A stretch of DNA of 64,000 nucleotides, from positions 7,985 to 71,984 of the forward strand of contig CAAEIG010000234.1 of assembly GCA_900755895.1 (NCBI GenBank), written 5' to 3'. Numbering within the stretch: the stretch's first letter is position 1; every line of letters starts with the position of its first letter. Positions 32,005 to 39,873 of this stretch are shown piece after piece. Under the pieces are notes generated by a model that did no database searches, was not told the DNA's origin, and saw only the letters and a program-made list of their open reading frames with translations. The stretch is from Clostridia bacterium. Its GTDB lineage: Bacteria > Bacillota > Clostridia > Oscillospirales > Acutalibacteraceae. A program made the translations under genes and the position numbers.

Positions 32005-32033
32005 TTGACTTTCCCACAGTATCTGGATAGAAT
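32005..32033 (+). promoter_or_regulatory. Promoter of the alpha-galactosidase gene
   Basis: TTGACT (32005-32010), 17 bases, TAGAAT (32028-32033), 31 bases before the ATG. Confidence 0.65.
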
Positions 32034-32064
32034 GGAGACAAACCAACTGACAGGAGGAATTACA

Positions 32065-33219
32065 ATGCAGGAGAAGTTTTTGGGTCTGACCCCTCCCATG
32101 GGGTGGAACTCTTGGAACACCTTTACTTGGAATATCAACGATCAACTAATCCGTGAAACTGCTGACGTGATGGTGAACAGCGGCCTGAAGGACGCCGGAT
32201 ATGAGTATGTGGTCATCGATGACTGCTGGAGCTTGAAGCAGCGCGATGAAAAGGGCTGTCTGGTGCCCGATCCGGAGAAGTTCCCCAACGGCATGAAGTC
32301 CGTGGCGGATTATGTCCACAGCAAGGGTTTGAAATTCGGCATGTACTCCTGCTGCGGTACCCATACCTGTGCCGGCTATCCCGGCAGCTTTGAGCACGAG
32401 TTCCAGGACGCAGAGACCTTTGCCTCCTGGGGTGTGGACTATCTGAAGTATGACAACTGCTATAAGCCCATTCATGTGGAGGGCGAGATCCTCTATAAGC
32501 GCATGAATTTGGCTCTGCGCAACTGCGGCAGGGATATTTTGTTCTCTGCCTGCAACTGGGGCCGTGAGAATGTGCATGAGTGGATCCAGGGCTCCGGCGC
32601 ACAGCTGTTCCGTTCCACCGAGGATATCCAGGACAGTTGGGAGTCCATCAAGCGGCTGGCACTGTCTCAGATTGAGAAAATGCCCTACTCCGGACCGTTC
32701 TGCCACAACGACATCGACATGTTGGTGGTGGGTATGCACGGCGGCAGCAACAACGAGTATATCGGCCAGATCGGCGGCTGCACCGATGAGGAGTATCGGA
32801 CCCACTTCTCCCTGTGGGCCATGATGAATTCCCCCTTGATGATCGGCTGCGATATTCGCTCCATGAGCGAGTACACCAAGGAGACCTTGACCAACCCCGA
32901 TATCATTGCTATCAACCAGGATATCGAGTGCCGCGGCCCCTACTGTGTACCTCAGTGGAACAACCCGGAGAACGTGCTGTCCCTGGTCAAGCCCATGGCG
33001 GACGGTTCCCTGGCTATTGGTATGTTTAACTTCAGCGACGTGAAGAGCGAAATGTCCCTGCAGTTCTGGGATATGGGTCTTCCCGCATCCGCAGGGGTGG
33101 GCCTGGAGGTTTACAACTGCTGGACCCATGAGAACGAGGGCCAGTTCTTTGAGCGCTATGTGGATATCCTGGAGCCCCATGGTTGCCGTGTACTGCGGGC
33201 AAAGCTGGTCCGTAAGTGA
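32065..33219 (+). CDS. Glycoside hydrolase family 27 alpha-galactosidase
   Basis: A 384-residue cytoplasmic GH27 enzyme that removes terminal alpha-galactose, for example from raffinose-family sugars. It starts with the family signature GLTPPMGWNSWNTF, and has YVVIDDCWSLKQRDEKG, GLKFGMYSCCGTHTCAGYPGS, the nucleophile Asp130 in LKYDNC, and the likely acid/base Asp187 in RSTEDIQDSW. WNDxDML is represented by CHNDIDMLVVG. The ATG at 32065 has AGGAGG eight bases upstream. The downstream zinc-ribbon gene overlaps its stop codon. There is no signal peptide, so oligosaccharides must be imported first. It lies where rpoB would be expected. Confidence 0.93.
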   Translation: MQEKFLGLTPPMGWNSWNTFTWNINDQLIRETADVMVNSGLKDAGYEYVVIDDCWSLKQRDEKGCLVPDPEKFPNGMKSVADYVHSKGLKFGMYSCCGTHTCAGYPGSFEHEFQDAETFASWGVDYLKYDNCYKPIHVEGEILYKRMNLALRNCGRDILFSACNWGRENVHEWIQGSGAQLFRSTEDIQDSWESIKRLALSQIEKMPYSGPFCHNDIDMLVVGMHGGSNNEYIGQIGGCTDEEYRTHFSLWAMMNSPLMIGCDIRSMSEYTKETLTNPDIIAINQDIECRGPYCVPQWNNPENVLSLVKPMADGSLAIGMFNFSDVKSEMSLQFWDMGLPASAGVGLEVYNCWTHENEGQFFERYVDILEPHGCRVLRAKLVRK

Positions 33220-33422
33220 TGGCCAACTATCAGACCTGTAAGCAGTGCGGTGCCCCTTTGGGAGGGGATGACATCGCCATATTCCGCAAGCTGGTCAACC
33301 GGAACGCGGAGGAATTTCTCTGCATTGACTGTTTGGCAGCTTATTTTCAGTGCCAGCGGGTGGAGATTGAAAAGCGTATCCGGTGGTATCGGGAGAGCGG
33401 AGAGTGCACGCTATTTCGATAA
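33219..33422 (+). CDS. Small zinc-ribbon protein
   Basis: A 67-residue protein with two cysteine pairs, CKQCG near residue 7 and CIDCL near residue 35, spaced like a treble-clef or zinc-ribbon fold, and an acidic-basic helix at the end (CQRVEIEKRIRWYRE). The ATG overlaps the alpha-galactosidase stop codon, so translation is coupled. A weak terminator (AAAACCAC with GTGGTTTT, 33422-33445) follows. It is not a family I recognise; a structural or regulatory zinc role is only a guess. Confidence 0.75.
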   Translation: MANYQTCKQCGAPLGGDDIAIFRKLVNRNAEEFLCIDCLAAYFQCQRVEIEKRIRWYRESGECTLFR

Positions 33423-33628
33423 AACCACAAAATTTAGTGGTTTTCCCGACGAGAACCCTGTTTCTTCCCCGTATTTTGATAGCAAGTGTGAATTGTTTAT
33501 GAACATTTCAAAAGGTACTTGCAATCTCCGGAAATGCGTGCTAGAATGTAACCAAATTGTAACACTTGTCATCGAAGTGTAACCGCCCAAAGCGTAGGGT
33601 GGTCATCTTAGAGAAAGGAGTGTACAGG

Positions 33629-33976
33629 ATGCGGAAAAGAACGCTTCGGAATTTGCTGTCCTTCCTGTTGGTATTGGTGTTGACCGTGTGCACGGTGGCT
33701 GCGTTGAGCATAGTCACCAGGGCGCAGACAATGGCTGCCAGTGTTCCCGCAGTGGAGGAGAGTGTCCAAGCGGCACAGATTACCGCTTCTGTTCCAACTC
33801 AGTGGGTGGCATCCCCTCTTGCATGCGTGGGAGGATTTCTTGGGATGCTGGCAATTGTTGCCATTGGTTTAGCGATTTATCGCTGGGAGCGCTGCCGTGG
33901 GAAGGAGACTTCTCAGGGCAACCGCAAATACATTCCCAAAGCCGATATGGCTTTTCGGGGAAGAACTAGAGTATAA
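33629..33976 (+). CDS. Small membrane protein, function unknown
   Basis: A 115-residue protein with an N-terminal hydrophobic segment (LLSFLLVLVLTVCTVAALSIV) that may be an uncleaved signal, an extracytoplasmic stretch of about 35 residues rich in Ala, Val and Gln, a second helix (CVGGFLGMLAIVAIGLAIYRW) and a basic cytoplasmic tail. GAAAGGAG stands about ten bases before the ATG at 33629. It is a single-gene unit between a weak terminator and a strong one. I find no family match. Confidence 0.65.
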   Translation: MRKRTLRNLLSFLLVLVLTVCTVAALSIVTRAQTMAASVPAVEESVQAAQITASVPTQWVASPLACVGGFLGMLAIVAIGLAIYRWERCRGKETSQGNRKYIPKADMAFRGRTRV

Positions 33977-34007
33977 GGGTTTTCGTCCTTTCATATTTTA
34001 CCTCGGA

Positions 34008-34039
34008 ACAGGGCCGGCAGAAATGCCGGCCCTGTTTTT
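34008..34039 (+). terminator. Strong terminator
   Basis: ACAGGGCCGGCA (34008-34019), loop GAAA, TGCCGGCCCTGT (34024-34035), then TTTT. Confidence 0.9.
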
Positions 34040-34054
34040 GTGGAATGCCATCCA

Positions 34055-34095
34055 TTAAAAAAGCCCCGGCCACCTTTGTTACAGGTGACCGGGGT
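34055..34095 (-). terminator. Terminator of the dtd operon
   Basis: On the minus strand CCCCGGTCACCT pairs with AGGTGGCCGGGG around GTAACAA (one G-U), followed by CTTTTTT. Confidence 0.85.
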
Positions 34096-34099
34096 GTTT

Positions 34100-34621
34100 T
34101 CAGTTTGTAAGTTTTGGGACTAGCAGGTCCAAATTCTCTTGGATGGGCTGAGTGCCATCCAGTTGGATGGTGGGGCAGGAGAGGGTAGAGAGCCAGGTTT
34201 CCACTTCGTTCTCCTCCCGGCCAGCACAGAAGGTGAAGAAATCTTCCTCTACTTGGTGAAGATCCCCGCCGGGGAGCATCCGAAATCCAAACTTGTTGTA
34301 GGACCTTCGGCGCACCCGCTTTGCTCTGGTTTGAGAGTCTGCTCGAAGCCATACTGCCAAGGTGAGCAGCTCTTCAACTTCCCGGCCGTAATCTGCCTTT
34401 ACCGAGGCCAGCACAAAGTGTTTTGGTTCCCGAACTCGCTGGAGAAGCACTGCGGTGGCTTCCTCCCGAGAACGGGGATTGCTGTAGAGATACTCCGGAT
34501 CATCCTTGGGGAAGAAGCAGTCCTCAATGTCCACAAACTCCCAGTCCAGCTGTTTCGCCAAAGCGTTTGCAAAGGTGCTCTTTCCACTGCCGTTCAGGCC
34601 GCATACCACAATTCCACTCAT
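34100..34621 (-). CDS. P-loop kinase-like ATPase
   Basis: A 173-residue P-loop protein that starts with a Walker A, VVCGLNGSGKSTFANALA, right after the N-terminal methionine. FVDIEDCFFPKDDPEYLY follows, then an arginine-rich stretch (RAKRVRRRSYNKFG) that looks like the lid of a small-molecule kinase. The size and layout fit adenylate/shikimate-kinase-like or AAA_17/AAA_33 ATPases, but no specific substrate motif is recognisable. Its start overlaps the stop of the DUF5655 gene by four bases, so it is the last gene of the dtd operon. Confidence 0.75.
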   Translation of the reverse strand: MSGIVVCGLNGSGKSTFANALAKQLDWEFVDIEDCFFPKDDPEYLYSNPRSREEATAVLLQRVREPKHFVLASVKADYGREVEELLTLAVWLRADSQTRAKRVRRRSYNKFGFRMLPGGDLHQVEEDFFTFCAGREENEVETWLSTLSCPTIQLDGTQPIQENLDLLVPKLTN

Positions 34622-35055
34622 TCTCCCAATCCTTTCCTGGGTTTACTGGCTGCAAAGGCAGCCGCTTCTTGAAGCCATCCCAGCAGCTCCTCGTCAATTT
34701 CCTCCGGGGAGCCAATCAGCAGGTGGTGAGTCCATCGGTTGGGATAGGGCTCTGTTCTGGCGTCAATCCGTGGACTGTCCAGAGGTGCGATCAAGCCAAA
34801 GCTCACGGTTAGATAAGGGGAGGGGCGTTGGGCTTTTTTCCGCACTGCCAGCAGAGAGGCGCCGGCGTACCGGTGGCGCAGATAGAAGGCAACTTCTGTC
34901 TTGCCCACCTTCCGCAGAGTTCCAGGGACCGCTTCCAGCAGCTTATTCTCCAATGCCTGATACAGCTGGAGAGCGCCGGGTTCTTTCTCAAATACCCGAA
35001 GGATGTCCAGCTCCAAAGGAGCCTGCTCACCGGTTGACAATGTTCTCTCCGTCAA
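34618..35055 (-). CDS. DUF5655-like domain protein
   Basis: A protein of up to 145 residues. The region LELDILRVFEKEPGALQLYQALENKLLEAVPG, KVGKTEVAFYLRHRYAGASLL and the final RWTHHLLIGSPEEIDEELLGWLQEA match the DUF5655 type found near DNA-transport or iron-related proteins; function unknown. The ATG at 35055 lies inside the end of the preceding gene with a weak ribosome site; a TTG at 35016, nine bases after GGTGAG, would give 132 residues and is equally plausible. Third gene of a four-gene operon. Confidence 0.65.
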   Translation of the reverse strand: MTERTLSTGEQAPLELDILRVFEKEPGALQLYQALENKLLEAVPGTLRKVGKTEVAFYLRHRYAGASLLAVRKKAQRPSPYLTVSFGLIAPLDSPRIDARTEPYPNRWTHHLLIGSPEEIDEELLGWLQEAAAFAASKPRKGLGE

Positions 35056-35935
35056 AGATCAAAATGCCATCGCCGCCGCCGGCTTTGCCGCCGTCCAGCA
35101 CCCACTTTTTAAAGGAGCGGCGCATGGAAGTGTCCTCGGGCCACTGCTCCGGGGGCTTTTTGCTGTCAGCGTTAAAGACTCGCCAGGCATCCCCAAAGGT
35201 GTCGCTATCCTTCCAGGCAACTACATCCCAGTCTCCGATAAAGTTGACCACATTGGAGGTGGGGGAGAGGATTTCCTTATAAGGGGGATACAGCAACCAG
35301 GAGCCGCAGACGCACACCAGTGGCTTGCCCTGCAGTTCGTCCTGGAAGAAGGCGTAGGCTTTTTTGTAGGAATCCAGCCGAGCTTCCCAGTCAAAGGGCT
35401 CACCGCTGGAAGGGATGTGAACGCTCTTTACCGGATCCCCGGGATTGACCACATAGCCGTTTTTCTCGTAGGGCTTGTCCCCTTCGTAGGTCTTGCTTTC
35501 AAACTCCAGACGGCCCAGCTTGACAATATCCGCCGTGAAGAAGATGTGGTACCAATGAGCCACAAAGTTGCCCCACACGCCCTGAACGTTTTTGCACTCC
35601 ACGGCCTTGTACTTTAGGTCGGCAAAGGTATCCCAGTAGATCTCCTCAGGCACTCCTTTGGAAAGATAGGCCTCTTTGGCAGGCTTGGCGGCTTCCATCA
35701 GCAGCAGTTCCCACAGCGTGTAGGCGGGGATGCCGGTTTCCTCAGAGATGGCGTCCAGCAAGGGCTGGGTCAGCTTTACATCAAAGTCGTTCTCGTAAAA
35801 GAAGCTTACAGCGCCATCCAGAGCCTCTTCCTGTCCCTGGTTCCTCAGTTGCTCCCCTGCTTGGAGAAAGCACTCCTTGGCCTCTTGAGGGAAGTCCGTC
35901 TTGTCCATCAAAAGCTTTTGAAATTCCAGATCCAT
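35027..35935 (-). CDS. Acyltransferase-domain (GNAT-like) protein of the DUF5596 type
   Basis: A 302-residue soluble protein. Segments such as SEETGIPAYTLWELLLMEAAKPAKEAYLSKG, FADLKYKAVECKNVQGVWGNFVAHWYHIFFTADIVKLGRLEFE and VKSVHIPSSGEPFDWEARLDSYKKAYAFF match a family of clostridial proteins annotated as acyltransferase-domain proteins. The chemistry is unproved. GGGAGG precedes the ATG by seven bases. It lies 20 bases after dtd in the same operon and overlaps the DUF5655 gene by 29 bases. Confidence 0.7.
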   Translation of the reverse strand: MDLEFQKLLMDKTDFPQEAKECFLQAGEQLRNQGQEEALDGAVSFFYENDFDVKLTQPLLDAISEETGIPAYTLWELLLMEAAKPAKEAYLSKGVPEEIYWDTFADLKYKAVECKNVQGVWGNFVAHWYHIFFTADIVKLGRLEFESKTYEGDKPYEKNGYVVNPGDPVKSVHIPSSGEPFDWEARLDSYKKAYAFFQDELQGKPLVCVCGSWLLYPPYKEILSPTSNVVNFIGDWDVVAWKDSDTFGDAWRVFNADSKKPPEQWPEDTSMRRSFKKWVLDGGKAGGGDGILIFDGENIVNR

Positions 35936-35955
35936 GTCAATTCCTCCCAGTCATG

Positions 35956-36411
35956 TTATTTCCCGATTTTTTCCGTGTCGATCAAAATGTTCACCGGACC
36001 GTTGTTGGCACAGAGCACATCCATGTGAGCGCCGAACTCGCCGGTCTCCACCTTGGCGATACTCAATGCTTTGGCGTGTTCTACAAAATGAAGGTACAGC
36101 CGCTGGGCTTCCTCAGGGGGCGCTGCCATGTCAAAGGAGGGCCGGCGGCCCTTCTTGCAGTCGGTCCCCAGGGTGAAATTGGAGACTACCAGCAGTTCCC
36201 CGTGGATGTCCTCCAGGGACAGGTTCATCTTGTCGTTTTCATCGGTGAATATCCGCAAACCCTGGACCTTTTCCGCCAGGAATTCCGCCTGTTTTTCCGT
36301 GTCGCCCTTGAGAACCCCCAAAAATACCACCAAGCCCTGCCCAATGGACCGAACCTCCTGGTGGTCGATGGTGATTTCCGCCCGGCTGACCCGTTGAATG
36401 ACAGCGCGCAA
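35956..36411 (-). CDS. dtd: D-aminoacyl-tRNA deacylase
   Basis: A 151-residue DTD that hydrolyses D-amino acids wrongly attached to tRNA. It starts RAVIQRVSRAEITID and has the family motifs VVFLGVLKGDTEKQAEFLAEKV, RIFTDENDKMNLSLEDIHGELLVVSNFTLG and KKGRRPSFDMAAPPEEA, plus the Gly-cisPro loop in ANNGPVNILID that excludes L-substrates (normally NGPVT, here NGPVN). The start is TTG at 36411, eight bases after GGAGG. It opens a four-gene operon with an acyltransferase-like, a DUF5655-like and a kinase-like gene. Two cell-wall D-amino-acid genes lie 10 kb away, so D-amino acids are abundant here. Confidence 0.93.
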   Translation of the reverse strand: MRAVIQRVSRAEITIDHQEVRSIGQGLVVFLGVLKGDTEKQAEFLAEKVQGLRIFTDENDKMNLSLEDIHGELLVVSNFTLGTDCKKGRRPSFDMAAPPEEAQRLYLHFVEHAKALSIAKVETGEFGAHMDVLCANNGPVNILIDTEKIGK

Positions 36412-36502
36412 AAGCGATCCCTCCCATGTAGTTAAGGTCACTTTATCCTAGCATAAATTGGTGACAAGGTAAAGCGGATTCCAAAATAAAGAAAGACGTT
36501 TC

Positions 36503-36531
36503 TTGCACTGACGGAATGTGCCTGCTATAAT
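36503..36531 (+). promoter_or_regulatory. Promoter of the aldose 1-epimerase gene
   Basis: TTGCAC (36503-36508), 17 bases, extended -10 TGC-TATAAT (36526-36531). Confidence 0.75.
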
Positions 36532-36568
36532 GGGGATAGATTCTAGTGGGAAAAGGAGGAGTCATCCC

Positions 36569-37441
36569 ATGCTTTACACAATTACCAATGGAACGTATAC
36601 CGCCCAGGTGGATTCCGTCGGGGCGCAGCTGATCTCCCTGAAGGGGCCGGAGGGCTTTGAGTACATCTGGACCGGGGATCCCGCCTACTGGACGGGTCAC
36701 GGGCCGGTGCTGTTCCCTATTGCCGGCGGACTGCGGGGCGGCAAGGCCAAACTGGACGGCAAATGGATCACCATGGGCCGTCATGGTTTTGCCCGTCGTG
36801 CCGAGTTTGAACTGGTGGCTCAGGAAGAGGGCTCCATCACGCTGAAGCTCACCCCCAATGACGGCATCCGGGAGCAGTATCCCTTTGAGTTTGCCTTGAC
36901 CATCACCCACACTCTGGAGGAGAGCGGCTTCCAGACCAAGTACACGGTGGAGAACACCGGGAAAAAGCCCATGCCCTTTGTCATTGGCGGACATCCCGGC
37001 TTTAACATTCCCGTGGATGAGAAGGCTTCCTACGAGGATTATGTGATCCGCTTTGAGAAGCCCGAAACCCAGCGTTGCCCCGGTATGGTGGGGGACAAGT
37101 TGCTGGATTACTCCCAGATTGTGCTGGAGCTCACCGAGGATCAGGAGATTCCCCTGACCCACGAGCTCTTTGACCATGATGCGTTGGTCTTTGACAATTT
37201 GAATTCCCAGAAAGTCGCCGTGGTGAATCCTCAGACCGGCAAGGGCGTGGAGATGGATATCTCCCAGTTCCCCATGCTGGGAATCTGGTCCACGGGGGAC
37301 GCTCCCTTTGTCTGCCTGGAACCCTGGACTGGCTGCAGCACTCTGGCCACGGAAGGCGATGTGTTCGAGCAGAAGAAGGGCATGCAGCAGCTGCCCGGCG
37401 GGGAGAAGAAGGAGTACGCCTTCGCTGTGAAGTTCCTGTAA
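36569..37441 (+). CDS. Aldose 1-epimerase family protein (LacX-like)
   Basis: A 290-residue beta-sandwich enzyme of the galactose mutarotase superfamily, closest in style to the LacX/YeaD subgroup. Motifs are VDSVGAQLISLKGPEGFEYIW, HGPVLFPIAGGLRGG (substrate Arg), HGFARRAEF, the catalytic His in IGGHPGFNI and the catalytic Glu in VCLEPWTG. It interconverts anomers of an aldose or aldose phosphate; the exact sugar is unknown. AGGAGGAG precedes the ATG at 36569. The MazG-like gene begins three bases after its stop, so they form an operon. Confidence 0.9.
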   Translation: MLYTITNGTYTAQVDSVGAQLISLKGPEGFEYIWTGDPAYWTGHGPVLFPIAGGLRGGKAKLDGKWITMGRHGFARRAEFELVAQEEGSITLKLTPNDGIREQYPFEFALTITHTLEESGFQTKYTVENTGKKPMPFVIGGHPGFNIPVDEKASYEDYVIRFEKPETQRCPGMVGDKLLDYSQIVLELTEDQEIPLTHELFDHDALVFDNLNSQKVAVVNPQTGKGVEMDISQFPMLGIWSTGDAPFVCLEPWTGCSTLATEGDVFEQKKGMQQLPGGEKKEYAFAVKFL

Positions 37442-37444
37442 GTC

Positions 37445-37795
37445 ATGGCGGATTGGAAAGAGCTTCAGCGGCTGGTTTATCAGAACAAGCTGGATCACGG
37501 GTTTAACGTGACGGACGTCCCTGTGGAGTTTTGCCTGCTGCAAGGGGAGGTCTCGGAGGCGTACCAGGCCTGGTCCTGCAGAAAACCGGACTTGGGCGAG
37601 GAACTGGCTGATGTGGCCATCTATCTGTTGGGCTTGGCGGAGATTCTCCAGGTGGATCTGGGAGCTGAGGTAGAGCGGAAAATGGAAATCAACCGCCGCC
37701 GGCGTTACGGCGTGGTGGATGGTGTTTTTCGCCGCCTGGATGACGGAGAAGCATGCGCCGAGGATTCCAACTTGGGTCCGACGGAGGAAACTTAA
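37445..37795 (+). CDS. MazG-like nucleotide pyrophosphohydrolase
   Basis: A 116-residue all-helical protein with the MazG/RS21-C6 signature: QGEVSEAYQAW (ExxE metal ligands) and LGEELADVAIYLLGLAEILQVDLGAEVERKMEINRRRRY (ExxD ligands and the terminal basic helix). Such enzymes hydrolyse non-canonical NTPs to NMP and pyrophosphate. It is a single-domain member with a 15-residue acidic tail. It follows the aldose-epimerase gene by three bases and is ended by a terminator. Confidence 0.85.
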   Translation: MADWKELQRLVYQNKLDHGFNVTDVPVEFCLLQGEVSEAYQAWSCRKPDLGEELADVAIYLLGLAEILQVDLGAEVERKMEINRRRRYGVVDGVFRRLDDGEACAEDSNLGPTEET

Positions 37796-37804
37796 AAAGA
37801 GAGA

Positions 37805-37840
37805 AGAGGACGGCGTTTGCAAGACGTCGTCCTCTTTCTG
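37805..37840 (+). terminator. Terminator after the MazG-like gene
   Basis: AGAGGACGGCG pairs (one G-U) with CGTCGTCCTCT, then TTCTGTT. Confidence 0.75.
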
Positions 37841-37873
37841 TTATCATAGGGAATCCGTTGGAAAGAGCAAACG

Positions 37874-37901
37874 TTGACCTATGCAAAAGAGAGAATATAA
37901 C
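37874..37901 (+). promoter_or_regulatory. Promoter of the ABC exporter operon, with a 200-base leader
   Basis: TTGACC (37874-37879), 16 bases, TATAAC (37896-37901). The roughly 200-base leader to 38106 has several GC hairpins (GGCGCC-AGGCGCC near 38020 and a CCGGG/CCGG pair near 38075) and no ORF. It may be regulatory; I could not match it to a known riboswitch. Confidence 0.55.
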
Positions 37902-38106
37902 TTGCGCTTTTTCGGCGAAACGCCGGAACAGAAATTTGAGAAAACCCCTTCCCTTTTTTGGAGCGAGGTTTATAATGATTGGAGCTTGGAAAACCCCCTC
38001 CACCGGGGAAGGAGAGGGCGCCAGGCGCCTCCTCCGGGGGCGGAAGCCGCCCCTTTGGGGAGAAGACCTTTGCCGGGCTCATCCGGCAGTCAAGGGAGGA
38101 TTGTGT

Positions 38107-39873
38107 ATGTTTCAATTGAAATGGGTGTGGAAACAGATGGAGGGTTTCCGCAAGCGGTACATTTTCGCCCTGTGTTCCACGGCGATCTTGTCCGTGATGG
38201 CCTTGGGTAACTCCATCATCACGTCCATCATCATGGACACGGTGTTTGATCCTCTGGTGGAGACCGGCCAGGTTACTCCGGAGGTGTTTCGGACCCTGGG
38301 CGGCTTGGTGGCGTTGTTGGTGGGATTCACCCTATTCCGCACCAGCTTTCAATACCTGTCCATCATGACTTATGAGACCTGTTCCCAGAAGCTGTTGTTC
38401 AAGCTGCGCCGGGACCTGTACAAAAACATGCAGGAGCAGGATCAGGACTTTTACTCCAAAACTCGCACTGGTGACCTGATGACCCGCCTTACCGGTGACT
38501 TGGATATGGTGCGGTATGCAGTGGCATGGGTGGTGCGGCAGCTCATTGACTGTACGATCTTGTTTTTGTCCGCGTCCATTACGTTTCTTGTCACGGACTG
38601 GATCTTTGCTCTCTCTATGCTGGCTGTGACACCGATTATTTTTGCTCTGACCTTTGCGTTCTCCAAGCGGGTGCATCCTCTCTATGTGGATCTGCGTGAG
38701 CGGCTGTCCCAGCTGAACACCCGCGCTCAGGAGAATATCGCTGGTAACCGTGTGGTCAAAGCCTTCGCTAGAGAAGACTATGAAATTGAACATTTTGATG
38801 AGAAAAACAATGATTTTAAAAACGCCAACACCAGGGCGTCTCTGCTGTGGCTGAAATACAGCCCCTATATTGAAGGACTGTCCCAGTCGCTCTCCATTGC
38901 AGTGCTGCTGGTGGGCGGTGCGTTCCTCATCTCCGGGAGGATCAGCATTGGCACTTTCACGCTGTTCAATGGCTTGACTTGGACCTTGACAAACCCCATG
39001 CGTATGTTGGGCATGCACCTCAATGACCTGCAGCGCTTCTTTGCCAGTGCCAACAAGATCATCGAACTGTATTATGCGAAGTCCACCATCACTTCTCGGC
39101 CTGACGCCAAAAAAGTGACCACCCGCATGCGTGGGGAGATTGATTTCCAAGGGGTGGATCTGCAGCTTCACGGGATGCCCGTGCTGCAGCACATTGACCT
39201 GCACATCAACCCCGGCGAGACAGTTGCAATCATGGGCCCCACCGGCTCAGGCAAGACCTCGCTGGTGAATTTGATTCCCCGCTTTTCCGATGTCAGCGGC
39301 GGTGCGCTGTTGATTGACGGCACTCCGGTGGGCCGGTATGACCTTCACGACTTGCGTCATTCCATTGGCATTGCCACCCAGGATGTGTTCTTGTTCTCCG
39401 ATACGGTGGATGGAAACATCGCCTACGGCAATACGGAGCTCTCCGAAGAGGAAGTCAAGCGCTACGCGAAGATGGCTGACGTGGATTTTGTGGAGAAGCT
39501 TCCTGATGGCTTTGACACGTTGATCGGCGAGCGAGGCACCGGACTTTCCGGCGGCCAGAAGCAGCGAATCGCCCTGGCTCGAGCCCTGGCAGTGCGGCCT
39601 TCCATTCTGATTCTGGACGACACCACCTCGGCTGTGGACCTGGAGACTGAGAAATACATTCAGGAGCAGCTGGCGAATCTGGACTTCCCCTGCACCAAGA
39701 TCATCGTGGCTCAGCGTATTTCCACCACCAAGCGTGCAGATAAGATTGTCATTTTGGACAAGGGCCATGTGGTGGATGTGGGCACTCATGAAGAGTTGTC
39801 CAACCGGCCCGGATATTACCGGGAGGTCTTCCTGCTCCAGAACGGCATGGAAGAGGAAAGAGAGGTGGTTTAA
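38107..39873 (+). CDS. Heterodimeric ABC exporter, subunit with degenerate ATP site
   Basis: A 588-residue half-transporter with an N-terminal six-helix ABC transmembrane domain (type IV exporter fold) and a C-terminal nucleotide-binding domain: Walker A GPTGSGKTSL, signature LSGGQKQR, Walker B ILILDDTTSAVD. The catalytic Glu after Walker B is Asp (LDD), as in the degenerate-site subunits of heterodimeric multidrug exporters such as TM287 and BmrC. GGGAGG precedes the ATG at 38107. The partner gene starts at the next base after the stop codon. Substrate not predictable; efflux of drugs or peptides is usual. Confidence 0.92.
   Translation: MFQLKWVWKQMEGFRKRYIFALCSTAILSVMALGNSIITSIIMDTVFDPLVETGQVTPEVFRTLGGLVALLVGFTLFRTSFQYLSIMTYETCSQKLLFKLRRDLYKNMQEQDQDFYSKTRTGDLMTRLTGDLDMVRYAVAWVVRQLIDCTILFLSASITFLVTDWIFALSMLAVTPIIFALTFAFSKRVHPLYVDLRERLSQLNTRAQENIAGNRVVKAFAREDYEIEHFDEKNNDFKNANTRASLLWLKYSPYIEGLSQSLSIAVLLVGGAFLISGRISIGTFTLFNGLTWTLTNPMRMLGMHLNDLQRFFASANKIIELYYAKSTITSRPDAKKVTTRMRGEIDFQGVDLQLHGMPVLQHIDLHINPGETVAIMGPTGSGKTSLVNLIPRFSDVSGGALLIDGTPVGRYDLHDLRHSIGIATQDVFLFSDTVDGNIAYGNTELSEEEVKRYAKMADVDFVEKLPDGFDTLIGERGTGLSGGQKQRIALARALAVRPSILILDDTTSAVDLETEKYIQEQLANLDFPCTKIIVAQRISTTKRADKIVILDKGHVVDVGTHEELSNRPGYYREVFLLQNGMEEEREVV

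Noticed and set aside
36443..37822. Minus-strand ORF of about 460 codons opposite the aldose epimerase and MazG genes
   Set aside because: Both genes on the plus strand have clear motifs; the antisense ORF has none.
37796..38106. A guanidine (ykkC) riboswitch before the ABC exporter
   Set aside because: The conserved ykkC core sequences are not there, although the leader is structured.
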